Assembly (NCBI GenBank): GCA_012295275.1
Contig: CM022670.1
Span: 40,688,628 to 40,752,627, forward strand
Source: Chrysomallon squamiferum
Taxonomy: Eukaryota; Mollusca; Gastropoda; Neomphalida; Peltospiridae
Length of the DNA stretch: 64,000 nucleotides
Direction of reading: 5' to 3'
In this document: positions 1 to 13,000 of the stretch, one piece after another
Position numbering within the stretch: position 1 is the first letter of the stretch
Layout of the letters: the number at the start of each line of letters is the position of its first letter
Made by a program: the position numbers and the translations under genes
Notes under the pieces: model-generated
What the model saw: the letters and a program-made list of their open reading frames with translations, nothing else
What the model was told of the DNA's origin: nothing
The model's database searches: none

Positions 1-48
1 TTCAAGGCATTTGTGACTGTCCTTTACATCGGCACTTACAACTACAGC

Positions 49-1071
49 TCAGACAACAGCCACCCCAGCCTCGCATCGGCTCGTTGGCATGACACTGAGT
101 TCTGTCCAGGAGTCTGTCACTGGATTGTAACACTCCATGGAGTTGAGGGTTGCAGGTGGAGTGTGCATGTTTGAGAATGTGCGACCTCCGATCACATACA
201 ACAGTCCATTGACAGCTGCAACACAGGGTCCAGCTCTGCGAGTTTTCATGCTGGGAATGTCTGACCATGAATTCTAAAAGAAAAAAAAAAACATTTCTTG
301 AAAATAATGATGTTGATAATGAGATGATGATGATGATGATGGCAACATCAATAATTATAACACTATTTAATGTCCACGTGAATTAATTTGAAATAATAAG
401 TTACAAAGGTGCAAATGTGTACCATGATAGTATTGCAGTGTATTATTTCAGAAGAATCAAAAGAATGTTAGATTTTAGTAATATTATTTTATTTATTAAT
501 TTTTATTAATAATAAATAACAGCAAAAACAAAAATAACAAAAAATGGTGATCACAACAACAACAACAATCTTAGTAATAATAACTTTTATTTATATTATC
601 ATTTTACTTTAATGTACAAAATACTTTGAAACATCAACTGCTGATAAACTTAATTACTTTCATTTAATATAACTGTTTTCTTCTTACTTACTGTTTTGAT
701 GCAGTATTTTTCCACTGTGTTCAGAGAGCCCTCATGTTCGTTCCAACCACCGACAGCATAAAGAAAACCATCCATGGCTGCCACCCCAACATAGGCGCGT
801 CTGCTTCTCATGTTTTGTAAGTGTTCCCAGATTCCAGTCACAGGGTTGTACTGGTCACACAGCTTCAGCTCAGTGCCTGGGTCACTGAATCCTCCAAGAA
901 TGTAGATTAAGTCTAGCATGAATGAAAACATTATTTTTATTAATGATTTGAAAGATGGTGGATAGTACAGTTTAACCAATTTTGAGATATTTCAAATAAT
1001 TTTATATATATATATATATATATATCCACACATTTTAATCTATTCCAAGCAGAGTTTCTTTAAATTACCAA

Positions 1072-1146
<75 letters not shown>

Positions 1147-3896
1147 TTCAAAGTCTTCACTACCTAACTGATTATTGTTTTCATAAAAATGTTTTATTTT
1201 TATTTTAGGATTCATGTTGGAAAGAATAATGCCTTAATAACAAACATTAAACTTGTCTGTATTAATTAATGTTACCTTCATGTTCCACAACACCCATGGC
1301 AAACCTGGGAATCTGCATTGTTCCCACCACAGCCCAAACCCCAGCTTTAGGATCAAACTTCTCAAACGAGTTTCCGATTTCAGTCCCCACCCAGCCTCCG
1401 AACGCGTAGAGGCATCCTTTGAACTCGCACAGCCCCAGCCCACATCTGGGGTAGTTCAGATTCGCCTGACTTGTCCACAGCTCCGAGACAGGGCTGAAGT
1501 ATTCGACCGTATCAGCGATGAGCGAGTCGTTCTCCCCACCCACGACGTAAATGTGACCGTCCAGCACAGCCATTCCGTGACCGCTGCGAGCGTCCGACAT
1601 GCAGGGCATCACGTGCCACTGTTTGTGGAAGGTGTCGTACCGCTCCACGGTCACCAGGGTCTGAATGTCGCTCCAGCGAGCTCCTTTGCCGCGCGTGTAG
1701 CCGCCGATGACGTAAATGTTTTTTCTTGCACTTCGGCGCGGCTGCACGTAGGACGATTTCAAACGACTCAGCTGAAGCTCGAGGCTCATCTTTTTGTCGA
1801 GTCGGACGTCTTGCAAGAGTTTCTGCAGCGCCACCTTCAGGCTGATGTCAGGACACTCTTCTACAAATCTGTCGATCTGTCTGTTAGGAATAATGGCGAG
1901 ACGAACTGGCGACATTATGTCAAAGAAATGTCTGCGTCGGGAAGGAAGGTTGTGGTTAATCCATTTCATTGCAGCTTCAAAAACCTGAAACAAATTTACT
2001 GTGTATTTTGGTTTTTAAGAGTCTTATTCATTGCTGCCAGTTCATCAAGAGCCTGCATTTAAACAACAGAGAAATTAATGAAATTAATACAATTATCCTG
2101 ACAACTACTTTTGATAAAATATTTATTACATAATATTGTACATAGATTTATACATTATATAAATTATTTTTACAAATACACATATTTTCTTTTTTTATTT
2201 TTTTTTATAATTTTTTTTTTATTCTTTCAATATTAAATTAACCTTGCTGGCATTCCCTGAAAGAAAACATTTTTCACTTGAAACCCTAATAATTACAACA
2301 CTGCTATCAAACAAGTCTTCTCACTCTCACCTGAAATTCATCTTCAACTTTGAGAAACTCACTGCTCAACAGGTGTGTGAGGTCATCTTTGGGTAAAGCC
2401 AGAAACTCGTCAGAGTTTTTCACCTGAAGAAAATGGTTGTGCAGGAAACTCTCAGCTGCATGTTTCAGCTGATAACAACAATGTGCATCAGCCAGTCTGA
2501 ACACACCTGTTAAATTAAAACAAATTAAAAACACATAAAATTAAATCTGTGTACAAAATGTATATACACCATACATATTGAGAGACATAGCTATATACAG
2601 ACATAGAGATACAAATTTGGGGATAAATTAAACATAATACTGACAGCCAAATGTATAGCCAAGATATTTTCTTTAAATAAATTCTACTACTTTATTTTTT
2701 CAAACTGTGAGTTGAAAAACCATGTATTAACATGTGGAATTTTTTTTGTTTAAAAAAAAAATAATCTTGTAAAACCAGCAACTACTGAAAAAAAAAAAAA
2801 TTAATAATAATCAAAAAAGAATAAAATAAAAAGTATGTAATATTGTAAAGATGAATCTCACCAATACAGTTTTCCACATCAAGATTATTTGTCATGAACA
2901 TGCAGCATGCCTCCATTACGTCACTGAGACCCAACATGTCAGCCAGCGACAACAGCTCTACACAGTTCTCATTTGTCACCTCCACTCGTCCTGCCAGCAA
3001 AACACAAATAACATTAATTTATAACAACAACAACAACAATAGTAATGACAAAAATAACAAAAATAATAATAATAATAATAATAGTAATGAAATTTGTAAG
3101 TTAGTGCTAACAATAAAAAAACACAAATACATTACCTGAATATATGAACATAAGTGCCTTTGCAAGCATTTTCAGAATTGTATTATACATACAGCTCTTT
3201 CCCATAAAAAAATTATGAAAAAAATACACAAACATTTTAGAATCAATACCATATACAGTTTTTTCATATACAAAATATCTTTCTTCATGGATAAAAGTTT
3301 TGCTCAAAATGTTTCAGAATTAATGCTACATATAGTTCTCACACATAAAATAAAATTAATTTTTACCTATACTGCAGTAATAAAGTGATAAGGTGAATAC
3401 TTCACAATTAATGCTATACAGTGTACACAGTTCTTTCATATACAAAAATAATAAATCACCTCTACACAGGAATTATTTCAGAATCATTTTTATTAATAGT
3501 TCTTAAATTAAAAAACAAATATATTCTACCTGTGTACATGAATAAAAGTGCTACTCGAAAAACTTCAGAATCAATTTCATGCATTGTTACTTCATCCTGG
3601 GCTTGTTCAGCCATACCACTAGTAAACATGGCCATGAAGAAAGGACTTGCTGCCGCCAGAACGTGACGATGTGCAGACACACACTGTCCTTCAACAACGA
3701 TACTGACATCACAAAAACTGCCAGACTTCCACAAAGCTGCAAGATTTGAGAGGAATGTGTCTGAATATCCTGCTGCTTTGTGTATCAGTGTATGATGGAT
3801 AGTTTTACCAGCGTCATTTTCTTTGTGTCTCAAAGACTGGCCTGTCCTTTCAGTGCCAATATTCAACTTTTTAACAGAATCAGACAGCTGGTCCAT
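49..3896 (-). CDS. IPP: Actin-binding kelch protein IPP (KLHL27), BTB-BACK-Kelch
   Basis: Coding exons, minus strand: 3896-3530, 2990-2862, 2506-2331, 1984-1276, 912-692, 273-49 (TGA at 51-49). All borders are GT/AG and all phases agree, giving 608 residues. BTB is about residues 59-160, BACK about 165-275, and six kelch blades run from about 313 to the end, each with the GG pair (for example YVIGGYTR, YVVGGEND, YAFGGWVG). The motifs RWSD, ARSG, PRCGLG, GGWVGTEIGN and the terminal TSRCE-GVAV are, as I remember it, IPP signatures, and IPP also stops just after this last motif, so the C-terminus looks complete. IPP binds actin; BTB-BACK-Kelch proteins usually act as CUL3 ubiquitin-ligase adaptors, which is inference here. 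The ATG is 9 nt into its exon with A at -3 and G at +4. The roughly 58-residue leader before BTB is longer than I expect for the family. Confidence 0.9.
1001..1142. repeat. (TA)n and (GA)n microsatellites in an IPP intron
   Basis: TA repeats at about 1003-1025 and an uninterrupted GA run at about 1077-1142, both in the intron between the 709-base kelch exon and the next exon. Confidence 0.95.
3134..3530 (-). repeat. Decayed tandem copies of the IPP BTB-exon 3' end
   Basis: Read on the plus strand, the donor end of the first coding exon (TACCTGTGTACATGAATAAA and on to TTCAGAATCAATTTC) recurs in degraded form. Copies start near 3134, 3190, 3276, 3365 and 3457, roughly 60-90 bases apart. The copies at 3134 and 3365 keep TACCT, a donor on the minus strand. 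One copy still reads like the exon (KALMFIYSG against VALLFMYTG). Confidence 0.6.
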
Positions 3897-4345
3897 ATTT
3901 TGGACCTGAAAATAAAATAATAATAATAATAATCATTGGAAAAATGAATTAAAAGTTATGGTAAAGAAAAAGTAAATTAAAAACAATAAAATAAACTTTA
4001 TTTCTGTTTTAGTTTTTTTTTTTTTTTTAAAAGAAAAGAAAAGAAGATTTAAGGAAATAAAATAGATCAGACACTGTCGTCTTTTATGAATATAATAATA
4101 TAATAATTATAATTATAATAATATTACTTAAAAATAACTGTTTTGACCGTAAAACCGAGAACTGCATTTTATTTAACAAACATGCAAAATGCTTGATTAT
4201 AACACTAATATCACCTTTGTCAACAATTAAACTGATATCTGAAATGACAATTAACTTACACTGACACCACTGTAGAATAAAATTTATCAACAACCTTGTA
4301 AATCTGTATCAAACATTTTTCCTTAAGTAAATTGAATTATTCCCC
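3897..4345 (-). other. IPP: 5' UTR exon(s) of IPP
   Basis: The IPP start exon begins at 3905, after a consensus acceptor (T-rich tract then CAG, read on the minus strand), only 9 nt before the ATG. An upstream non-coding exon must therefore exist. The best donor on this strand is GTAAGT next to 4260, which would put the first exon at about 4340-4260. Its 5' end cannot be seen and is approximate. Confidence 0.5.
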
Positions 4346-4361
4346 TTTAATTAAAATAATC
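4261..4361. promoter_or_regulatory. Shared head-to-head promoter interval of IPP and the thioredoxin-fold gene
   Basis: The IPP first-exon donor (minus strand, 4260) and the ATG of the rightward gene (4362) are about 100 nt apart, so both start sites must lie in or near this interval. No TATA or CpG-rich box is visible. The DNA is AT-rich. The call rests on geometry alone. Confidence 0.45.
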
Positions 4362-6916
4362 ATGGATGTCGATGTTCGTATCGAGGGACGCTACTTTTAT
4401 ATTTTTGTATTTATATTGTTTATTGATATTCAAGGTTTGCTCTGATATATTAATAGATATTTTCATAAAAACTATTTTTTGCGGGGTTGGGCCGAAACAC
4501 AAACAGTTCTTAATTATGTTAATAAAAAATAAAACAAAACCAATATATTCTATGACACTCTTCGAATTGTTAGGTTTTTGTTTCCTCACTTGTGGCAAAA
4601 GCACCGTTAAATACGTTTTATCTGTCTAAATCATGTGCATTTTAATTGTAAAGTAACACTGTACGATAACGATAATTATTTTCATATTTATCTTTCATAA
4701 ATGAATAACTGAATATGTAAATTATTAATTTTAAATGAAAAACTTGTATTAATTGAATTAGAATTTTTTTTTTTTAATTTTTTTATTTTTTTTTTTACCC
4801 TTTTATGGAAATTTAACATATCATTTACAATCAGCATTTCATTATTTTGTAGCATATGCACCAAAGTTTAAAGACTTTCCTTCACACATTTTATTACATC
4901 ATATTTCTGTGTCACGACAGCTTCCTGTGTGCATCCTTCTCAGAGAAGCAGGTTTTTACATTTACAATTTTTGTATCATCTTCAATTAATCATTACAAGA
5001 CTGTTTAAGACAAATTATATATTACTGTTTAAAACACGTGAGTTACAGTTATGAACAGAAATGAAATTACATTAAAAGTAAAGTAAATAAATAATACAAA
5101 ATTTAAATAACAATGGAATAAAAAAATAATTATAAAAAAAAAAATTATAATAATAATAATAATAATAATAAATAAAAAAATAAATAAACAAAAATAAAAT
5201 AAAAAATAAATAAAAATAGTATCATTATATGTAAATTATTTTCAATTTTTAACACAGACACAGGTTCCAAACTGGAGAATGTACTTTTTAAGATGTGGAA
5301 AAATAAAACTTTCATACCCTGGGAAGTGGGATCATACATTATTGATCAGGTATTTGTTATGAACTATTTCACTATACAGATCTCAAATTATCCAGTTATT
5401 AATTCATATTCTGTATATAATAAACATTAATTTTCTTCATTTGCTGATTATGACCAAATATAAGTAGCAAAAAATACTGAAACATGTTATCTTTCTTTAT
5501 TCATCTAAAGATGGCTTTGGAGAAGAAAAAAAAGAGATAACCTTAGAGTATTATTGTTATTATTGTTATTATTATTTGATCAATTAAGAATAATATTTCA
5601 AAAACCAAAGTGCTACTAGCACATATTTTAATGAACCTAAGATGAGAAACGTTTTGATTTAATTTTATTTTTAATTATAGGATTCAACAATATCTTTAAA
5701 AAAGCCTGAGACCATTCCATCACTGAGATGTTATTTGGGAGAAACTGTTTTCTATGATTTCTCTGGGAAACCATCACAAACCCATATCAGAAGATGGTTC
5801 CACAGTTTGGTATGAATGGAAAATAGACTTAAAAAAGAAAGAAAGAAAGAAAGAAAGAAAAAAAAGAAACATAAATAAAAATAAAAATTAATGTTTTAAT
5901 ATTTTATACAATTTTTGTTTGAACAAAAAATAATAAAAACAATAACAACAACAACAAAAAAAAAACCCAAAAGCGAAAAAAGAAAAGAAAATGAAGAAAA
6001 ATGAAAATAAATAAAAAAATAAGGAAAAAGGGATAAAAATACTAATTGTTTTTATTTTCATAAAAGTATTGAAAGCTTTTGAATGAAAAAACAAATGTTT
6101 AATATAGTTACAGTTTATTACAGTAAGAAGTAACAGTAAGAAGAATACATTAGCTATTGAATGTCACACAAAATATATAAATAAAAACTATTGTCTTATG
6201 ACTGAGTTAGAAATGTTCTGTTCTTTCAGAGTGAAAAACATGGCACACAAAAGACTGATGTCACTTTGGAGATGCTGGAACAAGCAATAAATTCACACAC
6301 ATTTACTGTTGTTGGCTTTCCAGATATTCACAATTATCAGCTGACCCAAGAACTTCTCTACCAGGTAAATGTTTTTAATCTTTATTTTGAAGTATTGTTA
6401 AAAAATCAATTGTCAAAATCATAAGTCAAAATTGTATCTGAGTCATTCATACTTATCCTTAGACAGCCAAAGACTCTAAATACCCGGTTTGAATTAATTA
6501 ACTAATTCATTCATCCATTGTTTTGATAATGATTATTCTTGTTTTTTATTCATAAATTTTCATCTTATACATTAAAATATATAATATAAAGTTTATATCT
6601 CAGTTTTAGTATATTGTTATCCTATCTGTTTGTTTCCAGATTGCTGACAACATTGAAATTCACCTGAAGACATTAGTTGTACATCCACATGCCCCAGAAT
6701 CCAGGTAAAAAAAATTTTTAGTTTACTTGCTTTAGAAATCCTGCTGACATTTTAAATTCCTGATAATGTCTTGGTACATACATAAAAACCTTTTCTGTTA
6801 TTTAAATAACTTTGCATTTTAAAATAAATAATTAAAAATAAAGAAAAACATAAAACATTCCAAAAAACATTTTTTTATTTTACCATTAACAATAAAAACA
6901 CACACACACACACACA

Positions 6917-6986
<70 letters not shown>

Positions 6987-9447
6987 CACCCATGTCTATG
7001 TATATATGTATATATGTAATTTAATTTTTATTTTTAACTGTTTCAGGAAATTACATGACAGACTTGGTGTAACATCATTTCCAACTGTTGCTGTTATTGA
7101 GAAAGAAGGTGAACATTTTATTTAAAATATAATGAGAACTGTTATCAAAACCTCCAAAACCTCCAAAACCTCCAAAACCTCAAAACCTCAAAAATGAGCT
7201 AAATTCGCTGGCAGACAAATGACAGGTCATGGCATTAATTTTCTTCAAAATTCTTTGGATGAATTTCCAGTTCCATAACTGGTGTATTTAAAGCTTTGTT
7301 CTTTGCTCTTCTGAGAATGTGAATATGTTTATAAAAAAAAAAAATAAAAACAAATCTTTTAAAATGATAAGAAAAATCCAGATATGAATTAATTTACTTT
7401 TTAAAATTATCATCACAAAAATCACATACTTAAAACAGACTGACATATAATATAAAAATCTTTAGAGATTTTTTTTGATCAGATTTTATTTTTTGAGATA
7501 GCTGTTAAAAATTACGAATTCTTCATTATTATAAAAGCCAGAACAAATAATTCTTACTGTAGATTAATGTATATCTATTTATAGAAACTAATGGAAGTTG
7601 TACGTAACTATATGTTTTTATTTATTCTAGATACTGAAGTGGTAAAATTGTTTGGTCCAAAAGAATTACACAGAGAAAATATTGAGATTTACATTTTGTC
7701 TAGAACTGTTCCTGTCACTCATTTTACTCTCGTGAGTAGTATAAAATATATTTTATTACTCTTTCATTTTTATGCTATAATTCTTGAATTCTTAAGAATA
7801 TGTATTACACCCAAAAGTTATCTTTTTAAAGTTTATTTCTAGAAATATGGAATTTGATAGGTTGTCAAAGATATTAATATTAAAAAAAAAAAAAAAATAA
7901 AATAAAATATTAAAATATATAATTTGAACTAAAATACAGTTCCAGTATTTGCTGGTAAAAAGATATTTAAAGAGTCATTTCAAAGAATTGTTTCAAATGT
8001 TAATTTATGAAGATAATTATCAGGTGGATATTTTACCACACTGAAGATAAAAAATTATATCTTCTTTTAAAACCAAAAATAAAAGTATTGATGTTTTTTG
8101 AAATTTAAAATAAATATAAATTTTACTTATTACCTTTATATACTATTATTTTTGCTTTCTTTAATTTTAATATTTTAATTTTCCAGAAAACGTTTGAAGA
8201 GTTGGTTCTGGATTCAACCACTGACAGTTATGTCCCTTTTTTGATTGGGTTTTCTGCATTCTGGGCACCCCAAGTGAAAACATTTCTGAAATTCTTTCAG
8301 AACACTGTTGATGAATTTAATTCTATTGGTGTCAGTTTGAGATATGGACTTGTTGATGTGACAACAGAAAAACGAAGTAAGACAAAATTACTGTGAATTT
8401 TCTTTGAACTAAAACTTGGCCAAATTAAATTATTTAAGTAGATAAATCTCAAGATTTTTAATCACTGGATTCAAATTCATGGAACATTATTATCAATAAA
8501 AAAAAAAATTAATAAAAAAAAATACAAGAAAGAGAGAAAAAGAAAAGAAAAAGTTACAATCAATAAAAATTATTTAATGATTTCAAGACTTATTTAAATA
8601 ATTTATGTTAACTGAATTTAAAATAATTGAATTAGGCACCTAAACTCAAAAAAACCATGAACAATTCTGAAATAAAAAAGATTTACTTTTGAAAATGTTA
8701 TACATATCATTACTGAAGTATGTATCATTAACACAGTTTTAATATAATAAGGTTTTACATTGTTTTATGGATTTTTCAGACTTTTTAAAAATGTGTCTTG
8801 GTTTTTAATTTTCCAGTTGTCTACAGACATTTGAAATGTGATGAAGCTGGGAATCCACCTTTTATTATACTTTTTCAAAAAGGTAAATAGGTAATTTTTC
8901 ATATTTTAAAATATTTATTTTTTTCATATCCAGCCATAGTATTTTCATTAATTTCAAAATATTTGAACAAACTTTAAATAAAATGAAAAAACCGGCAAGA
9001 AAGCTGAACTGAAAACCTAAATTCCTCTGGATATATGTTAGTTGCAATAAACTGTGTGTGTGTGTGCATGTTTGTATGTTTGCATGTGTGTTTGCATTTA
9101 TAAATAAATAAGAATATATTCCATAAGGCAAAAGTATTTCTAGTCTTTTTCAAAACAGTAATATGGTATAACTGCAGCAAGCTGTTACATTTCTACATTA
9201 TAATAAATAAATCTTAAAGTGTTGAAATATTTCTATTTTTCAGATGAGAAAACAAATGAGATTAATCAGACAATTGTTTCTGCTTCAAGACCAAGTCCTT
9301 ACGAAGTTAATTTAGCACTGAAGAGAATCCATTTTAACTTGACTGACATGTCAGGGGAGACAATCATTTATGAACCTTATGGATTGTCTGGAATGGTTTG
9401 ACTTTATTTTACATTATAGTGATTGTGTTGAGTATTGTATAGTATAC

Positions 9448-9480
<33 letters not shown>

Positions 9481-10036
9481 CACACACATATACACACAGA
9501 TACCCACCCCTCTAAGTCTGAATTATATTGTTATCATTGCCTTTAGCATAATTTTGTATAATGACATTTGTAGTTAGTTATCTCCCTATTTTGACATTTT
9601 TAGGATCTAGTATCTTTGTTTATTAGATTTTTAATTAATTAAAATTATGTTTTAATAAAACAGGTAATTTTCTTGATCCAGTTTTAATTTTTTTTCACTT
9701 TCAGATTCTGAACAAGAAAATATTACTTCGTATTCAGAAAATGTATCTATTTTTGTATGTTACATTTTTTAACTTTTTAAATGCTGTTTCTCACTAGGGA
9801 AGTGAGCTGTTTGAAGGACCGTATGGTACAAGATGCTCTTTACACTACAACAATCAAACTGAGAACTATCCAAGAAGATGGAGAAGAACAAAGCAGAAAT
9901 CAAAGCAACTGAGGAAAAAACAAGGATTTTCACATAATGTAATACAGCATATCTATCTATCCATCTATCCATCCATCCATCTATCTCTCTATCTGTCTGT
10001 CTGTCTGTCTGTCTATCTACCTACCTACCTACCTAC

Positions 10037-10086
<50 letters not shown>

Positions 10087-13000
10087 GTCTGTCTATCTAT
10101 GTATCTATCTAATATTTATCTATCTAATCTAAGTCTAAAAAATTAATCTATTTATCTATCTATCTATCTATCTATTTAGTTTTAACAGAATCTTTATATT
10201 ATATATATTTATATTTTTATATATATATGAAAAAAGAAGAAAAAAAGCTTATATAAAACAGATTTGTGATATAATGATGAAAGTGTATAAAAAAAAATTT
10301 TAATAATAATAATATTATTGTTTTTAATAAATGTGTCATTTTTTTTTTTTTTTTATCATTTCTTTGTAATCTGAGTAAAAAAAAAATAAAAAAATAAAAA
10401 ATAAAAAATAAAATAAATAAATGAGATTAAAAAAATAAAGTAATAAAAAATTTGTAATAAAATGAGATTAAAAAAAATGGATATTTTAAGAAATATGTTA
10501 GCTAGTGTAACATTTTAAGAAATTGAAGAAATTTTTTATTTTTTGTTTTTAATTTCTCAGAAAGCGTGGGCAGATGTTGATGTGAAGTTACCCAAGTGTG
10601 ACGGCATGCCTGTTGTCTCGCATGTCACATGGGGCAGTGTCATAGAGAAATCCCATGTCAAAGGTCACGTGTTTAACCCCTCAAACAAATGGGCTGGAGA
10701 AATCACAAAGATTGCCATGGTAACCTGAAATAAGTGATTACCGTAATTTTTAGAAAAAAAAAACCAGTGTTAATTTTCATAATGGAGAAATATTGCATGA
10801 TGTTTTTTTGTGGGTTGTTTTTTTAGTTTCATGATTTGTAGAGATATTTTTGTATCTAATGACATTTGTTAAAAACAGTGACTTAGTATGTTGTAATTGA
10901 ATACAACTGTTGCAGGTTGTGTTCATTATATCAGACTGTGGAAGCTGCAGAAGAAACTGGAATGTCTTTAAAGATCTACAAAGGGAGGTAACTTTTATTG
11001 GTAAGATGTCTGCTTCAATTCCAAGCAGAGAACTTGACATTCAGTAAAAATATTCACAGTGTATAGATAATGTAGTAATAACGTTTTAGAATTTTAATAC
11101 ATTATAATTAATACTTTTTCACATGACATCTTTCTGTTAATTTTCAATGTTTTTATAATATTTAATTTTTTTATTAGAAAGAGATAGTGCAGTAAAATGA
11201 ATCAATATCTATATATCAACTGACAAATGTTTGTTACCATTTATCAACTTAACAGTAAACCAAGACCTTTATAATCTGTTTTTATTATTCAAGTTTTTCT
11301 GAGACCGTGAATGATTCTGTTTCCATGGTAACTAATTTCAGATGGAGGATCACTGTATCTGGCAAACTGTACCAGTGATCCACAGGTTTGTGAGGATCAT
11401 GATGTGACTGGATTTCCTACTATTCTAGTGTTCCGAGGTCTTGGCTGGCTCAGCAGTGATCGCTGCGTGTCTGATGAAAGCAGACGTCAAAATGACAACT
11501 ACATTCGTTTGGACTATCATGGAGTCATACAGGTATTCACGTAGTTGAAGGATAACAAATCTACTGGGTTATTATCAGACTGAATTCATTTTAAAACAAG
11601 GCCTCAGTGCATTATTATTTTAATTTAGAATTATTTGTGTGAATTGTGTTCTTATTTAACTCTGTTTTGTTTTTCCTAAATTACTAAGCTATGTTATATT
11701 ATTAAACATATTTAATTTAAAAAAGAGAAATTTAGTGTCAAACCTGTCTTTGATGGCCACTTGAGAGACAAGGAAAAAATTGTTGTTTTCTAGAGTTAAT
11801 TGTGATATCAAGTTCAACCATATATCACCATATTTCATTAATATTTAATGAGGATAATTGTTATCTGATAATAATCTTCTATTGGATATATTTCATTAAC
11901 ATTTAATGAGAATGATTTGAAAAAAACTTGTATTATGATTGTTTCAGTTTGGAATATATATTTTTTTCTCCAAATGTAAACTTTTTACTGAGTTATATTT
12001 TCTTAATTTTAGTTCAGAAAAATATCTGCAATTTTATGAAAATGTATTTAAGTGTAAATATTCTGTGTTGTTTGTTTCACTGCATACTTCAGGTGAAGCC
12101 AATAATGGACTGGTTTTCTTCTGCATCTGCACCAGCAGTCACAGACAGAGGATTCGACTCTGCACCTAAACACATGGTCAGTTATCAAACATTACCCTGT
12201 ACTGAAGTTTCTAGATCATAGAAATTTTAAAAATAATTTAAAAAAAAATAAAAAAAATAATAAACAAACAAAGACACACATTTATGTAAGGTAAATGTTT
12301 AAGTTCCTTTGAACTTGAATAAAAAGAAAACAGTGAGAATTTTATCAATCTATATTCTGCAGTAACGAAAAATGAAGAAGAATCGAAAAACGTGACAAGT
12401 ATTTGTACAGAATCAGACGGGTAGTATTTTAATTCTCTGTTTCAGGAAGAAGATGCTCGTCTGACTGCTGTGCTTCTTCCAGACATGTCTGACTATCTTC
12501 CCAGGTTCCCCAGACGCAGACGTGAGGAGTATTACAGTTACCAGTGTTTCAGACTCGCCTGTGAAAGGCTGTTTGGACTGGCTCACTGTTACAGTGTCTA
12601 CAGTGAAAATGTTCCCCGCTCCGAGTTTGAGAAAGAGGACTTAACAATGGTTGTTATAGAGGTATTGAACAGTTTAAATTTAATTTAAAAAAATATAGAT
12701 ATCTGAACGAAAATGAGAAAAATAATAATAACTATTGATAGTGATAATACTGATAATAATAATAAAAAGTAGTAGTAGTGACAATAATAATAATAATTGT
12801 AGTTGTAGAAGTAGTAAAAACAACAACAAAAGTAATTAATATAAAAAAAATGTATAATATATATTTTCAGGAATGGTTTGACTTAATTAAACATTGCTTA
12901 TAACCCCACTGACCAACAATCTCATAACGTCAGATATAATGATAGTTTTTCAGATAAAAAATTTAATATTTTCTAGGTGATTCTAGAAAGACATGAGGAA

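Noticed and set aside
34-51. A GTAAGT donor-like site nine bases after the IPP stop codon, hinting that the TGA might be a disabling mutation
   Set aside because: The protein already has six kelch blades, and the residues before the stop match the normal end of IPP as I remember it, so the TGA is the natural terminus.
4366-4629. 87-codon ORF MSMFVSRDA... at the start of the thioredoxin-fold gene
   Set aside because: It overlaps exon 1 in another frame; the frame from ATG 4362 gives a signal peptide and splices in phase to exon 2.
9705-9757. Possible extra exon between exons 11 and 12 (acceptor at 9704, donor GTATGT)
   Set aside because: Including it puts exon 12 into a frame that stops at a TGA, whereas direct joining of exons 11, 12 and 13 is in phase throughout.
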